The notes: generated by a model from the letters alone, not told the origin. 64,000 bases of DNA from Alphaproteobacteria bacterium (GCA_021732145.1 JAKFVN010000013.1:1-64000); one strand, 5' to 3'. Shown: positions 25,586 to 35,381, counted from the stretch's first letter. Numbers and translations are program-made.

Positions 25586-26434
25586 ATGAGCAAGGTAACC
25601 GTTGCAGCATTGCAGGCGCAATATGGCATGGATATGCAGGCCAATATTGCAACGACTGAAAAACTGGTGCGCGATGCCGCCAAGCAAGGCGCGCAGATTA
25701 TTCTGCCATCTGAACTGTTTCAGGGAATTTATTTCTGCACCCAGCAAAACCCGAAATGGTTTGAAACCGCATTTAGCGTGAACGAGCATCCCTGCGTACT
25801 TGCCTTGCAAAAGCTGGCGGCGGAATTGAAAGTTGTTCTGCCGATTTCCTTTTTTGAAAAAGATGGCCCGCGTTATTTTAATAGTGTGGCGATTGCCGAT
25901 GCTGATGGAAAAATTCTGGGCGTTTACCGCAAAAGCCATATCCCGGATGGCCCCGGCTATATGGAAAAATATTATTTTCGCCCGGGTGATACGGGTTTCA
26001 AAGCGTGGCAAACCAAATATGCAAAAATTGGCGTGGGCATTTGCTGGGACCAATGGTACCCCGAATGCGCGCGTGCGATGATGAATGAAGGCGCGGAATT
26101 GCTGTTTTACCCAACGGCGATTGGCTCGGAACCTTACGATAAAAACCTTGATACGCATGCACCGTGGCAACGTGCGATGCAGGGCCATGCGGTCAGCAAT
26201 GCTGTGCCGGTGATTGCATCAAACCGCATTGGACTGGAAGATAATGATGGCGCCAAGCAACAATTTTACGGGCATTCCTTCATTGCCGACCAAGCAGGCA
26301 ATTTGGTAAAAGAATTTGGCAAGGCTGATACGGGCGTATTGGTTCAGCAATTTGATTTGAAACTGTTGGAAAGCTACCGCGCCGATTGGGGTTTTTTCCG
26401 CGATCGCCGCACTGATTTATACCGTACTAATTAA
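25586..26434 (+). CDS. aguB: N-carbamoylputrescine amidase
   Basis: Nitrilase-superfamily enzyme that completes the agmatine route to putrescine. 282 residues. The catalytic triad is Glu43 (LPSELFQG), Lys116 (YRKSHIPDGPGYMEKYYF) and Cys153 (VGICWDQWYPECAR). GxIWYPT-type sequence is seen as ELLFYPTAIGSEP. AAGGAT lies 7 bases before the ATG. Pairing with aguA confirms the pathway assignment. Confidence 0.95.
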   Translation: MSKVTVAALQAQYGMDMQANIATTEKLVRDAAKQGAQIILPSELFQGIYFCTQQNPKWFETAFSVNEHPCVLALQKLAAELKVVLPISFFEKDGPRYFNSVAIADADGKILGVYRKSHIPDGPGYMEKYYFRPGDTGFKAWQTKYAKIGVGICWDQWYPECARAMMNEGAELLFYPTAIGSEPYDKNLDTHAPWQRAMQGHAVSNAVPVIASNRIGLEDNDGAKQQFYGHSFIADQAGNLVKEFGKADTGVLVQQFDLKLLESYRADWGFFRDRRTDLYRTN

Positions 26435-26480
26435 TACGGAAAAGTTTTAAGTAAGTTATTTTTAAAAAGAGAAATCCGCG

Positions 26481-27479
26481 ATGCATATCGCAACCTTTGA
26501 TGCCTTGGCAGAGATATTGTGCCCGAAATTGCTCGACCCGTCCGAGGATGGGTTGGTGTCGCCCGAATTCCTGCGCGGCGGCAAACCCAAACGCGAGCAT
26601 TGGAAGAAGCTGATGAACGCCGTGTTCTATGCGCCGTTGATGCGCAAGGCTTTGGGCGAATATCTATCCGCGCCGCCGGATATGAGTTACGACACCATGT
26701 GGCGCTATACGACCGAGATGGATTTCATGCAGGGTTATACGGGTGATTTCAATCATCCCAGCCTGCCCGCCAAGTTCGACCCCGAACAGGATTTAACACA
26801 TTTATTGATGGCGCAGCGCGTATCGCATCAGCAGGTCATTGAAAATTTTGCAACGCTGGAACGCAACCCGCATTTCATTGTGACCATCGCGCATATGCAG
26901 AATTTCTTTGTGGACTATACGGAGAAATTGGAAGTAAGCATCATGGCGCGCATTAATCCGCAGCAGGATGATAAGTTTCGCGTCACCCAGATTTTCGAGC
27001 AATTCAAGAAAGTAGTGCGCAGCAACCAAAGCCTGTTTATCGGCGTGATGGCGATGCAATTGATGGCCGTGCATGCCAATTTGGCGCAGCGCGAAGGACG
27101 GCCCGTTGGCGATATGGTCTTAAAAGATTTTCTGGCCTTTGACCGTTATATCCGCAGCGGAAAATTATTCGTGCAAAAGGGCGACCAATGCCCGTTCAGC
27201 GATGCATACCGTTTGGCGATGACGGGCAAGGAAGTGGCGGCAAATGGCGGGTTCATCAACGTATCCGGCGTTCAGCTATGGCGCTTGCACCAGCATGTTG
27301 CGCCAGCGGCGCAAGCAATGCGCGATGTATTGCGCGAAGATGTGTTACGTGCAGGCACGGCATTCAGCCAGAAATTAGGGGAGCGTTTGGAGCGCGAGCG
27401 TTCAGGCATTTGCCCGTATCGGCCGGGCGCGACAGCAGATGATATATTGGTTGTCGAATTGACGCGGTTAGTGGGCTAA
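26481..27479 (+). CDS. Hypothetical protein, 332 aa
   Basis: A soluble, mainly helical protein. Segments include VFYAPLMRKALGEYLSAPPDMSYDTMWRY, HLLMAQRVSHQQVIENF and SLFIGVMAMQLMAVHANLAQ. There is no export signal and no recognised catalytic motif. It follows aguB by 46 bases on the same strand. It is convergent with hemF, 10 bases apart. Function unknown. Confidence 0.6.
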   Translation: MHIATFDALAEILCPKLLDPSEDGLVSPEFLRGGKPKREHWKKLMNAVFYAPLMRKALGEYLSAPPDMSYDTMWRYTTEMDFMQGYTGDFNHPSLPAKFDPEQDLTHLLMAQRVSHQQVIENFATLERNPHFIVTIAHMQNFFVDYTEKLEVSIMARINPQQDDKFRVTQIFEQFKKVVRSNQSLFIGVMAMQLMAVHANLAQREGRPVGDMVLKDFLAFDRYIRSGKLFVQKGDQCPFSDAYRLAMTGKEVAANGGFINVSGVQLWRLHQHVAPAAQAMRDVLREDVLRAGTAFSQKLGERLERERSGICPYRPGATADDILVVELTRLVG

Positions 27480-27489
27480 ACCCGCTTAT

Positions 27490-28443
27490 TTATTTCCATT
27501 GAGCATCGGGCGGCAGGCTCATTAAAATCGCCTCCGTATTACCACCCGTCATCAGGCCGAATTTTGTGCCGCGATCATAGACGAGATTAAATTCCACATA
27601 TCGCCCACGGCGGATGCTTTGCTGCTGTTTATCGGCATCCGTGAATGCATCATGCATATGCTGGCGTACCAGTTTTGGATAGATGTCGAGGAACGCCAAG
27701 CCAACATCTTGCGTGAATTTAAAATCCGCATCCCAATTACCGCTATCATGGTAATCGTAAAAAATACCGCCAACGCCGCGTGGTTCATTGCGGTGCTTGT
27801 TAAAGAAATACTCATCCGCCCATGCTTTGTATTTTTCATAATAATCCGGCGAATGCGCATCGCATGCTTGTTTTAGCCGCGCATGGAATGCTGATGTGTC
27901 GGCATCATTCGGGATATTCGGATTTAAATCGGAACCGCCGCCAAACCAGCCGCGTGTTGTGACAATGTGGCGCGTGTTCATATGCACGGGCGGCACATGC
28001 GGATTGGTTGGATGAAGTACCAAACTAATGCCGCTTGCCCAGAACATGCCAGTTTCCGCAGCGCCCGGAATTTGCGTGCGGAATTCAGGGGAGAAATGCC
28101 CATAGGTGGTTGAGATATTCACGCCGCCCTTTTCAAACACGCGGCCACGCAATTGGCCCATAACCCCGCCGCCGCCCGGAAGCGTGTCATGCGTTTGTCT
28201 ATCCCAAGGTTTATACGTAAACTTTGCTGGCTCTGCATTTTTATTTGCCATTCGCTCTGTTCCATCTTGCGATGGAACAACCGCTCGGGCGTATTCTTCT
28301 TCAATCTTTTCAACTTCTGCACAAATTTTATCACGCAATTCTTTGAACCAAGCGGCTGCGCGTTCCTTTTGCTCCTGCGTTGGGAACGTATGAACGTTAT
28401 TAGTGTTGGGGGCGCTAATCGGTTGAATGCGGGAGGTTTCCAT
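27490..28443 (-). CDS. hemF: Oxygen-dependent coproporphyrinogen III oxidase
   Basis: Aerobic haem-pathway step converting coproporphyrinogen III to protoporphyrinogen IX. Motifs include GGGGVMGQLRGRVFEKGGVNIS, HMNTRHIVT, WFGGGSDLNP, GVGGIFYDYHDSGNWDADFKFTQDVG and the C-terminal RRGRYVEFNLVYDRGTKFGL. 317 residues, slightly long. A type B element inserts ARAVVPSQDGTERMANK near residue 52, in a variable loop before the conserved core. The gene starts directly after the trmL stop. Confidence 0.95.
   Translation of the reverse strand: METSRIQPISAPNTNNVHTFPTQEQKERAAAWFKELRDKICAEVEKIEEEYARAVVPSQDGTERMANKNAEPAKFTYKPWDRQTHDTLPGGGGVMGQLRGRVFEKGGVNISTTYGHFSPEFRTQIPGAAETGMFWASGISLVLHPTNPHVPPVHMNTRHIVTTRGWFGGGSDLNPNIPNDADTSAFHARLKQACDAHSPDYYEKYKAWADEYFFNKHRNEPRGVGGIFYDYHDSGNWDADFKFTQDVGLAFLDIYPKLVRQHMHDAFTDADKQQQSIRRGRYVEFNLVYDRGTKFGLMTGGNTEAILMSLPPDAQWK
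28247..28290 (+). repeat. Type B palindromic element inside hemF
   Basis: GCCATTCGCTCTG, an 8-bp hairpin GTTCCATC-TTGC-GATGGAAC, then CAACCGCTCGGGC. Read from the hemF strand it is in frame and encodes ARAVVPSQDGTERMAN. Its ends are identical to the first unit of the tandem array at 48 kb. Confidence 0.88.
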
Positions 28444-28965
28444 TTAAATGCTTTTCGTTTGCCACGCTTTAGTTTGCCGAAGCGCTTCGCTTAATACGAT
28501 GGCGGCTGACATTCCTACATTTAAGGAACGCAGCCCTTTTTGCAACGGAATAACCACCCGTGCGTCAACTTGTCCATGTACCTCATCGGGAACGCCCGCG
28601 CTTTCGCGGCCCAGCAACAGGATGTCATTCGGCTCGAACTTGAACTCGGTATAGGGGATGGCGGCTTTGGTGGAGAGCAATATCAGTCGTTTTTTTGCCA
28701 TTCGCTCTGCTTCGCCTGACGAGGGAATAACCGCCTGGGCGTTAAGAAACGCCTCCCAGCTGAGGTGGCGGGTCATGTTTACGAAGTTAATATAATCCAT
28801 CGCCACGCGCTTAACCTTTGCATCATCCCAGACAAAGCCAAAAGGTTCAATCAGCTCCAGCTGTACCCCAAAACAGGCGCAAAGCCGCATGATTGCCCCG
28901 CAATTCTGGGGCATATCCGGCTGGTAGAGGGCGATGCTGGGAAGGCTGGTCATAGGGCTAGTCAT
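28444..28965 (-). CDS. trmL: tRNA (cytidine(34)-2'-O)-methyltransferase
   Basis: SPOUT methyltransferase of the TrmL/YibK group, modifying the wobble base of Leu tRNAs. About 174 residues from the ATG at 28965; 28953 is another candidate. Motifs are IALYQPDMPQNCGAIMRLCACFG, LIEPFGFVWDDAKVKR, LLLGRESAGVP and VIPLQKGLRSLNVGMSAAIVL. Between EAFLNA and KRLILLST the usual short loop is replaced by QAVIPSSGEAERMAK, encoded by a type B element. It forms an operon with hemF. Confidence 0.94.
   Translation of the reverse strand: MTSPMTSLPSIALYQPDMPQNCGAIMRLCACFGVQLELIEPFGFVWDDAKVKRVAMDYINFVNMTRHLSWEAFLNAQAVIPSSGEAERMAKKRLILLSTKAAIPYTEFKFEPNDILLLGRESAGVPDEVHGQVDARVVIPLQKGLRSLNVGMSAAIVLSEALRQTKAWQTKSI
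28697..28740 (+). repeat. Type B palindromic element inside trmL
   Basis: GCCATTCGCTCTG with right end TAACCGCCTGGGC, slightly diverged. The central hairpin is weaker than in other copies. In frame on the trmL strand it encodes AQAVIPSSGEAERMAK, closely parallel to the hemF peptide, which shows that both copies are read in the same frame. Confidence 0.83.
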
Positions 28966-29128
28966 GGGGGTGTTTTTGAGCCTACCTGCCCCATTTTGCA
29001 ACTGCAAAATAACGCTCTTTAGTTGCAAGGTTTAGCCGCTAAGGTTTAAAGGCTAAGTGGTTGGTGGTTTTAAGTGGAAGCATTTTAAACGACTGAATGT
29101 TGCTCTATTTTTTTAAGGAATACTGCCC

Positions 29129-32100
29129 GTGCCCGACGGAATTTCCAGTAATGACTTGCGTTCCTATTACCAGGCGCGCACGGCCAAGGCGTTTATCGCT
29201 CCCGTGCTTTCGCATCTTGTCCCGCACGAAGATGTTGGGTTGATTCCCGATATCGAAGCCATTGCCAATGAGCTGATTGCGCCCGTTATCGATAGCAGCA
29301 TTTATTCGGATGCTGATTTTGCCGAGGCGGATTTTTTGAAACATTTATACGGCTTTGAAAAAGCCGCGACTGCGCGCCGCCACAGCGTCTTGGATAGTGT
29401 TTTGCAAAAATACAAGGATGACCTCGCGCGCATGCGCCGCATGCTGGAACATGTGGTGTTCATTGGCCAGGTGATTAAAGTTGCCGCCCCGCACAGCCAT
29501 GATAATGTGGTCGATGAATTGCGCCCCGAACGCAACCGCGTCTTTAACATCATCAAGGAATATGGCGTTGGCAATGCAGGCGATTTTTCCAAGGTTATCC
29601 CCGAAGGGTTCGAGCATTATATCAGTGAAATGATCCGCATTGGCGGGTTTACAACCGGCGGGCAATTGCGCGCGGCATTGGCAGCGCCCGTTGTGACTTC
29701 CGTTTCCACATCGCACCCCACGCGTTACACAACCGCTGATTTTACCGATGCGCGCCGCGTATTCTGTCTGGCGCAGCGTAAATTAACGCGCCGCGTGGCG
29801 GCAGGCGAAACGCATTTACTGCTGGATTACGTAAACGGCGAAGGCGAAGCCTTTGAAGCTTTGAAGAAAATGAAAGAAGCCGATCTGACGTTCAAGGATG
29901 AGAATGGCGAGCTGGCGAATTTGACGCCGCTGGGCGAAATCATGTCAACGCTGGCGGATATCACGGATGACTTCACGCGCAACATCGATGAAATTTACCG
30001 CAAGACCGATGATGCGATGACACGTTTATCGGATGCGAAAATCCTGCCGTATGAATATGACGCGCAGGAGCGCTTGCTGACTGAGCTTAGCCTGCGCTTT
30101 GCGACATGGACGATGGGCGATAAGGACGGCAATAACAATTTGCGTTCCGAGCATTTGATGCTGGCAACCGTGCTGTTCCGCCAAAAATCAGCCGAGCTTT
30201 ACCTGAAACAACTGAATGATGCCGGGCTTGTTCTGGAAGGCGCGCCGGATGGTAAAAGCTGGAATAGCTATTTGGCTATCAAGCAGCTGGAAATGAAGGC
30301 GATTATCGAGCCATTGCTGGAACGCATTACCGGCGCAGGTAACGGTGTTGATTTGCCATTATCCCGTGCGGAATACCAGGGCGTGCTGGCGGCGATTAAG
30401 GATGTCTTTTTGATTAAAGGAGGGGCATGTGATGGCGGCAACATCAATGAAGTAAACGCCAATTTCCAAAGCGCATTGACAGCGGCTTATGGCACATGCG
30501 AAGGCGCACAGAAAAAAGCCGCGCTGTCATTGCTGCGTAAATCAAAAATGCTGGGCCTGGGGCTGCTCAATTTCCATTTGCGCGAAACAGCGGATGAATA
30601 CGAGCATGTGATGGGCGCATTACTGAATAAGGATGAAAGCTTGTTCGGCTATCAGATTAAAGATTATGCCGCGCTGGAAGATGGGCAAAAACTGGCAATG
30701 CTGAATAGCGCCTTAAGCAAGGGCCCTCATTCGCTGCAAAAACTGAAAACCAATTTCCTTGCACGGCTGGCAAGTAAGGGCAGAAAAGCCGAGGATATGC
30801 GTGATTATAACGCGAAGGACCCGGATGTCATTACGCTGCACACGTTGCAACGCTTTGAAGTGGGTACGCTGCAAGACGGCCTGATTACCGACCACGTTTT
30901 GGCGGAATGCAAAGGCGCGCTGCAAATGATGGAAACCCTGCTTGTTGCCAAGATGACCGGCGTGAAGATCGCGATTGTGCCCTTGCTGGAAGATATTGAA
31001 ACGCTGACGCAGGCCGTGCCGATTTTCGAGGATGTGTTCAGGCAGCGCGCATGGCGCGACCATGTGTGGGATTTGGCGAATGGCGATGCAACGCAAATCA
31101 TCAATCAATTAAAAATCCAGTTTGCGCATAGCGATTGCATGCGCCGCGGCGGGTTGCCGCGCGCGCGCGGCACCATTTATGACCAGGCCAATTTGCTGGT
31201 GCCAGGCATGAAGGAATTATTCCCAAAAATCCTGCAATCCTATGTGCGCGATGGCCGCATGAAGGCCGAAGATATTACAAAGATTCTGGTAAAGATGGAT
31301 GAGCGCCCAACGGCGTATCATGTGCGCCAGTTCCACGGCGGCAGCAAAAGCGATACCGCGCGCGGCGGCGTACGCTCCACCACCGCCTTTGCCAAGGACG
31401 CGAATTTATCCGACTGGATGGAAGATACGCATCAGGGCGGCGATAATCCTGAGCTGCGTCTGGGCGAGCGCTTCCAGCGCTTGCAAACGACACTGGTGGC
31501 ACGCAATGCGCTGGAACTTGTTAAGAAAGCCAATGGCAACGGGTCATCATGGAATTACGGGCGCGAGCACGCATTGAACGAGGCGATTGATCGCTCCATT
31601 GAAGATTATATTGCGAACCATTATGGCCCTGAAAACCAGTTGGGCCGCGCGATGGGCGAAGCCGGGTTTTATGATGTGAACCACACGTTTAATAATCCGG
31701 GCTCCCGCCAGGGCCGCAGCGAAACGGGCGGCATTAAAAAGGTTTACCCGAATACCAAGCCTGTTGCGCCGGGTGATATGCGCACCATCGGCTTTACCAC
31801 AACCGGATTGGATATGGGCGTTGGCTTTGGCGTATTGCCGATGCGCAATATGGCAAGCTACATCAACGAGCTTTACGCGAGCCGCGCCGATTTGCGCGCA
31901 GAGTTATTGAAGGATGCGCAAGCCACCTGCGGCAAGGATGTGATTGTATTTGAAGACGGCAAATTAACGCCAAAGGGCCTGCAAACGCTGTACCGTGTGT
32001 CGCCGATTTACCGCGCCGCCGTGGCCGATTTCCCGGCATTCGGCGTTGCCATTAGCAACGTGCAGCGCACGGTGGATTTGTTGAAGCAGCGCGCGGCGCG

Positions 32101-32566
32101 CGGCGCGCCAAAGGTCAGTGATGAAACCATGCGTTATTTCGAAGAAAGCCTGCCCAAGGATATTGTCGGCGCGGCGGTTCCGTATTTGCAGGCCAAGGGT
32201 GCCGCCATTCCCGAAGCGTTCATCAGCCAGGGTGAGCTTTCCAATCCAAATCCTGAGACATGCAGCAAGCTGTCATTCCTTATCCGCAAAATCACCATGC
32301 AGCATATTGATGAGCAAATGGGCATGGGCGACCGCATGCTGCACCTCGCGCATCTAACGCGTGAAACGCTGTATACCAAGGCGATGGAAACACCTGACCA
32401 GCCTTACAGCAATGATGCGATGGTTATGTGGCGCTTGGCGGGTATCTCGCGCGGGCTGGCCGGCCACCAGATTTACGATGGTGCTGCCGACCACAGCATG
32501 GGCGTTCGCCGCGTTGAACGGCGCGCGCAGCGCGAGCAATGGGCACCGGCCTTGGCGGCGGCTTAG
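29129..32566 (+). CDS. Highly divergent phosphoenolpyruvate-carboxylase-like protein
   Basis: 1145 residues with a GTG start and AAGGA upstream. The order of PEP carboxylase landmarks is preserved but altered. TSHPTR (His196) stands for TAHPTE, WTMGDKDGNNN (near 330) for the GGDRDGNP motif, and VPLLEDIETL (near 617) for VPLFETIDDL. AHSDCMRRGG (near 668) stands for the YSDSxKDxG motif, and FHGGSKSDTARGG (near 735) for the FHGRGGxxGRGG loop. His and the metal-binding Glu and Asp are kept; the Lys and loop Arg are changed. It is longer than the usual 850-950 residues. Catalysis is uncertain. Confidence 0.72.
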   Translation: MPDGISSNDLRSYYQARTAKAFIAPVLSHLVPHEDVGLIPDIEAIANELIAPVIDSSIYSDADFAEADFLKHLYGFEKAATARRHSVLDSVLQKYKDDLARMRRMLEHVVFIGQVIKVAAPHSHDNVVDELRPERNRVFNIIKEYGVGNAGDFSKVIPEGFEHYISEMIRIGGFTTGGQLRAALAAPVVTSVSTSHPTRYTTADFTDARRVFCLAQRKLTRRVAAGETHLLLDYVNGEGEAFEALKKMKEADLTFKDENGELANLTPLGEIMSTLADITDDFTRNIDEIYRKTDDAMTRLSDAKILPYEYDAQERLLTELSLRFATWTMGDKDGNNNLRSEHLMLATVLFRQKSAELYLKQLNDAGLVLEGAPDGKSWNSYLAIKQLEMKAIIEPLLERITGAGNGVDLPLSRAEYQGVLAAIKDVFLIKGGACDGGNINEVNANFQSALTAAYGTCEGAQKKAALSLLRKSKMLGLGLLNFHLRETADEYEHVMGALLNKDESLFGYQIKDYAALEDGQKLAMLNSALSKGPHSLQKLKTNFLARLASKGRKAEDMRDYNAKDPDVITLHTLQRFEVGTLQDGLITDHVLAECKGALQMMETLLVAKMTGVKIAIVPLLEDIETLTQAVPIFEDVFRQRAWRDHVWDLANGDATQIINQLKIQFAHSDCMRRGGLPRARGTIYDQANLLVPGMKELFPKILQSYVRDGRMKAEDITKILVKMDERPTAYHVRQFHGGSKSDTARGGVRSTTAFAKDANLSDWMEDTHQGGDNPELRLGERFQRLQTTLVARNALELVKKANGNGSSWNYGREHALNEAIDRSIEDYIANHYGPENQLGRAMGEAGFYDVNHTFNNPGSRQGRSETGGIKKVYPNTKPVAPGDMRTIGFTTTGLDMGVGFGVLPMRNMASYINELYASRADLRAELLKDAQATCGKDVIVFEDGKLTPKGLQTLYRVSPIYRAAVADFPAFGVAISNVQRTVDLLKQRAARGAPKVSDETMRYFEESLPKDIVGAAVPYLQAKGAAIPEAFISQGELSNPNPETCSKLSFLIRKITMQHIDEQMGMGDRMLHLAHLTRETLYTKAMETPDQPYSNDAMVMWRLAGISRGLAGHQIYDGAADHSMGVRRVERRAQREQWAPALAAA

Positions 32567-32798
32567 GGATTGGTAGTAAGCGTTAAAAAAATACCCGTAA
32601 TATCAGTGGTTTTGCATAGAATTGCGCATATAAAGCACTTGTTTAGAGTTAACGTTCATACTGAACCCTTACCCAACGATTGCATTTAAAAAAATGCTTT
32701 TTCGTTAAACCATTTTGTGTTTAGGTTCGTTCATTAGGGTTCAATGATTTCACAGTAATCCGTATATGTAATCCATTTATTCATTTAGGAAATTTTTT

Positions 32799-35033
32799 AT
32801 GGTTGAAGCAAATAGTTCTGCTGTCCCTGTGTCTGAAACCGAAGCGCATTTGCTGGGTCACGTGATCGTCATCCGTGACTGGAGCCAATCTTCTTATGGC
32901 AACCGCGTTCCGCTGAACCATGAAAAGCTGGACCAGTTCTATAAACTGATTGGCGCATTCAACGACGCAGGCCCCGTCAAAATTACCGCTGTTGAAGGCC
33001 CATCGGGTGCGCAGCCACAGCGCGATGTCATGCTGGGTCGCCCGCCTTTGGAATCCATTGTGCATATGGATAAGAAGCTGGCGCGCGATGTCGAAATGCG
33101 TTTGCTGGTACGCGGCCCGTTTGCCGTCGGTCTGGAAGCGCTGCATGAAGATGATTTGACCTTTGTTCTGGAGACCATGGCGCAAAAAGCCGGCGCGGTA
33201 CCCGAAGGTGATAAACCCGGCCGCAAGGTCGTGTTCCGTTTATTCGAAGCGCAAAATAACCCCGATGAATACGCGGCAACCTTGCGCATTTTAACGGCGA
33301 TGCGCGCCAGGGGGTACAATGTAAGCTGCGAACTGGCCATCTGCTATACAGCGGATGACAGCTTTACCTCCGAACATTACCGCCATTTGTTTGAACGCGC
33401 GCTGATTAACCAGACGATTGACCCGAATGTGATTACGCGCATCAGCGTCAAGGACATGATTGGCCAGTTGAACGACAAGCCCGGCGAGGTAAAAGACGGC
33501 AACGCCTATTCCGTCACCAATGTGATGCTGATGATTGCCGAGCAGTTCAAGGAAAAATATGGCCGCGTGCTGGAAATCGGCGTGCACACCCACCAGACCG
33601 ATTACGCATTGGGCGCTAGTACCATGGCTGCTGCCGCTGCCGTCAGCCACATTAAACACAATGATGGCAAGGAAGCCGCCATCAGCCGTTTGACATTGGA
33701 CAGCATTCCGGGCGGACGCGGTTTTGCCGATACCAAGGCGCTGATTATCCAAGCCGCCAAATTCGGTTACGGCCCGCAGCCAACCGATGCGCAAATCGAA
33801 ATCCTTGATAGACTGGAGAGCATCATCCACAAGCTGGAACGCGCATATAAAGCAGATGCCAATGGCTTTACCGGCGAAGAATTGCGCTATGCGCGCTTGC
33901 CGGGCGGTGCGGTGCCTTCTGCGATGGATTACGCGATTAACAAGCTTGCGACCGGATTTGTATCCGAAGGTCTTGCCGATAATCTTGGCAGTGCAACGCA
34001 AATGGCATCACGCGCATTTCTGGATGTGAACCGCCGCTTGTCGATTGATTTTGGTAATGCGTCTTCGGTAACGCCCGGCGCATTGTTCCTAACCATTTGT
34101 TCCAAAGCCGTGATTGAAGCGATGCTGGACCGCGGTTTCTTCAAGCGCATGCGTTCGATGGGCCTCAACCTTTCCAAGCGTTTCTCGCAGCAGGGCCTGC
34201 TGACAGGGTTACTGGATGATATCCGCGATTATTATGATGCATTGCGCGATATGCAGGACCCGCGTCCTGCCGCTTATTTCCGTGGCCAGATGCCGCAGGA
34301 AGTGGAGCCGCGTTTGCTCAAGCATATTTGCTATAACTACCTCTCCAAATTATTGCCGGAAGGCTATCAGCAATCAGCACTCAAGGACATTGTAACGGAA
34401 CGTGCATACCCGGCCGTTCGCCGCCATTTGCTCAGCGACCCGGCCGATAAGGATAAGGCGCGCGTATTTCTGAAACGCGCCAAGGGTGCGCCAGAAAAAA
34501 TCGAAGCGTTCATTGAAGCGCATATCGGCAAGGTGGAAGCAAAACGCGATACTGCGAAGAAACCGCAACTGGACGTGGCACGCAATGCCGTTGCCGCTGA
34601 AGAACGCGTGGTAGTATCGAATGAAGAAGCGGTGTTTGCAACGCTCATCATGGGTAATCTCGGCATGGGCCGCCCCAGCAATTTTGCTGCCAAGATGATG
34701 CGCACGCCGCGCGCCACGCATCCTGAAGAATACCTGGATAGTCTTGATACAACCGCGATTGTCGGTGGCCCGCAACGCCGCTGGCTGGAAGCCGTGAAAG
34801 CAGCAGCCGATAAGTATCAGGTTGGCGCGCTTTCCGAACTTGCACGCAAAGCACCAGCCATTCATGAAGAATTGCTGCGCGCCAAGACACAAGGCTGGAT
34901 GGCAGGCTTGACGGAACGCGGCGGCACTGGTGGCAACAGCATGTGGTGTAAAGACCCAGCACGTCCTGCTGCAAATGGTAACGGCAATGGCGTCCACCAA
35001 GGTGAACAGCCAGCGCCTGGTAAAGCAGGCTAA
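32799..35033 (+). CDS. Divergent pyruvate/oxaloacetate carboxyltransferase-like protein
   Basis: 744 residues, with AGGA upstream of the ATG. It resembles the carboxyltransferase barrel of pyruvate carboxylase or OadA. RDWSQS (residue 26) stands for RDAHQS, and LLVRGPFAVG for LLRGQNAVGY. The carbamylated-lysine segment is SVKDMIGQL (near 218), metal His are in VHTHQTDYALG (near 263), and LPGGAVPSAMDY stands for MPGGQ. There is no biotinyl domain (no MKM motif). It follows the PEP-carboxylase-like gene by 232 bases. They may work on the same C3/C4 metabolites, but substrate and activity are not shown. Confidence 0.7.
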   Translation: MVEANSSAVPVSETEAHLLGHVIVIRDWSQSSYGNRVPLNHEKLDQFYKLIGAFNDAGPVKITAVEGPSGAQPQRDVMLGRPPLESIVHMDKKLARDVEMRLLVRGPFAVGLEALHEDDLTFVLETMAQKAGAVPEGDKPGRKVVFRLFEAQNNPDEYAATLRILTAMRARGYNVSCELAICYTADDSFTSEHYRHLFERALINQTIDPNVITRISVKDMIGQLNDKPGEVKDGNAYSVTNVMLMIAEQFKEKYGRVLEIGVHTHQTDYALGASTMAAAAAVSHIKHNDGKEAAISRLTLDSIPGGRGFADTKALIIQAAKFGYGPQPTDAQIEILDRLESIIHKLERAYKADANGFTGEELRYARLPGGAVPSAMDYAINKLATGFVSEGLADNLGSATQMASRAFLDVNRRLSIDFGNASSVTPGALFLTICSKAVIEAMLDRGFFKRMRSMGLNLSKRFSQQGLLTGLLDDIRDYYDALRDMQDPRPAAYFRGQMPQEVEPRLLKHICYNYLSKLLPEGYQQSALKDIVTERAYPAVRRHLLSDPADKDKARVFLKRAKGAPEKIEAFIEAHIGKVEAKRDTAKKPQLDVARNAVAAEERVVVSNEEAVFATLIMGNLGMGRPSNFAAKMMRTPRATHPEEYLDSLDTTAIVGGPQRRWLEAVKAAADKYQVGALSELARKAPAIHEELLRAKTQGWMAGLTERGGTGGNSMWCKDPARPAANGNGNGVHQGEQPAPGKAG

Positions 35034-35157
35034 AACCCCTTATTAAATGCGGCATATCCAGCTAGCCATTAACGCTAGACATTCATGCTGCGCCTTGCTA
35101 AATCACAGCCTTCGAAATTGATGGGCACGCCTGTCTTTTCGGCTTTTCCGTAAGGTG

Positions 35158-35233
35158 GGGCGATTAGCTCAGTTGGTAGAGCAGTTGACTCTTAATCAAT
35201 AGGTCGTAGGTTCGAATCCTACATCGCCCACCA
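35158..35233 (+). tRNA. tRNA-Lys (CTT)
   Basis: A 76-base cloverleaf: acceptor GGGCGAT/ATCGCCC, D arm GCTCAGTTGGTAGAGC, anticodon stem GTTGA/TCAAT with loop CTCTTAA (anticodon CTT), T arm GTAGG-TTCGAAT-CCTAC, and an encoded CCA. It marks the left edge of the accessory island. Confidence 0.97.
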
Positions 35234-35381
35234 TTTTTTCCTGTTAAAAATTGTTACCGCAGATTGCAAGCGGGGCTTGTTGTTTCTTAATACATCAGTA
35301 ATTGAGTCCAAGAACTGAAATTGGTATCTTACAGAAAATTTTTAAAGTAATTTTTTAGTATGTGATAATTGAGGTTTGCGA

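Noticed and set aside
28530..28560. Another type B element at the AATAACCACCCG sequence in trmL
   Set aside because: It encodes the conserved VVIPLQKGLRSLN motif of TrmL and lacks both element ends.
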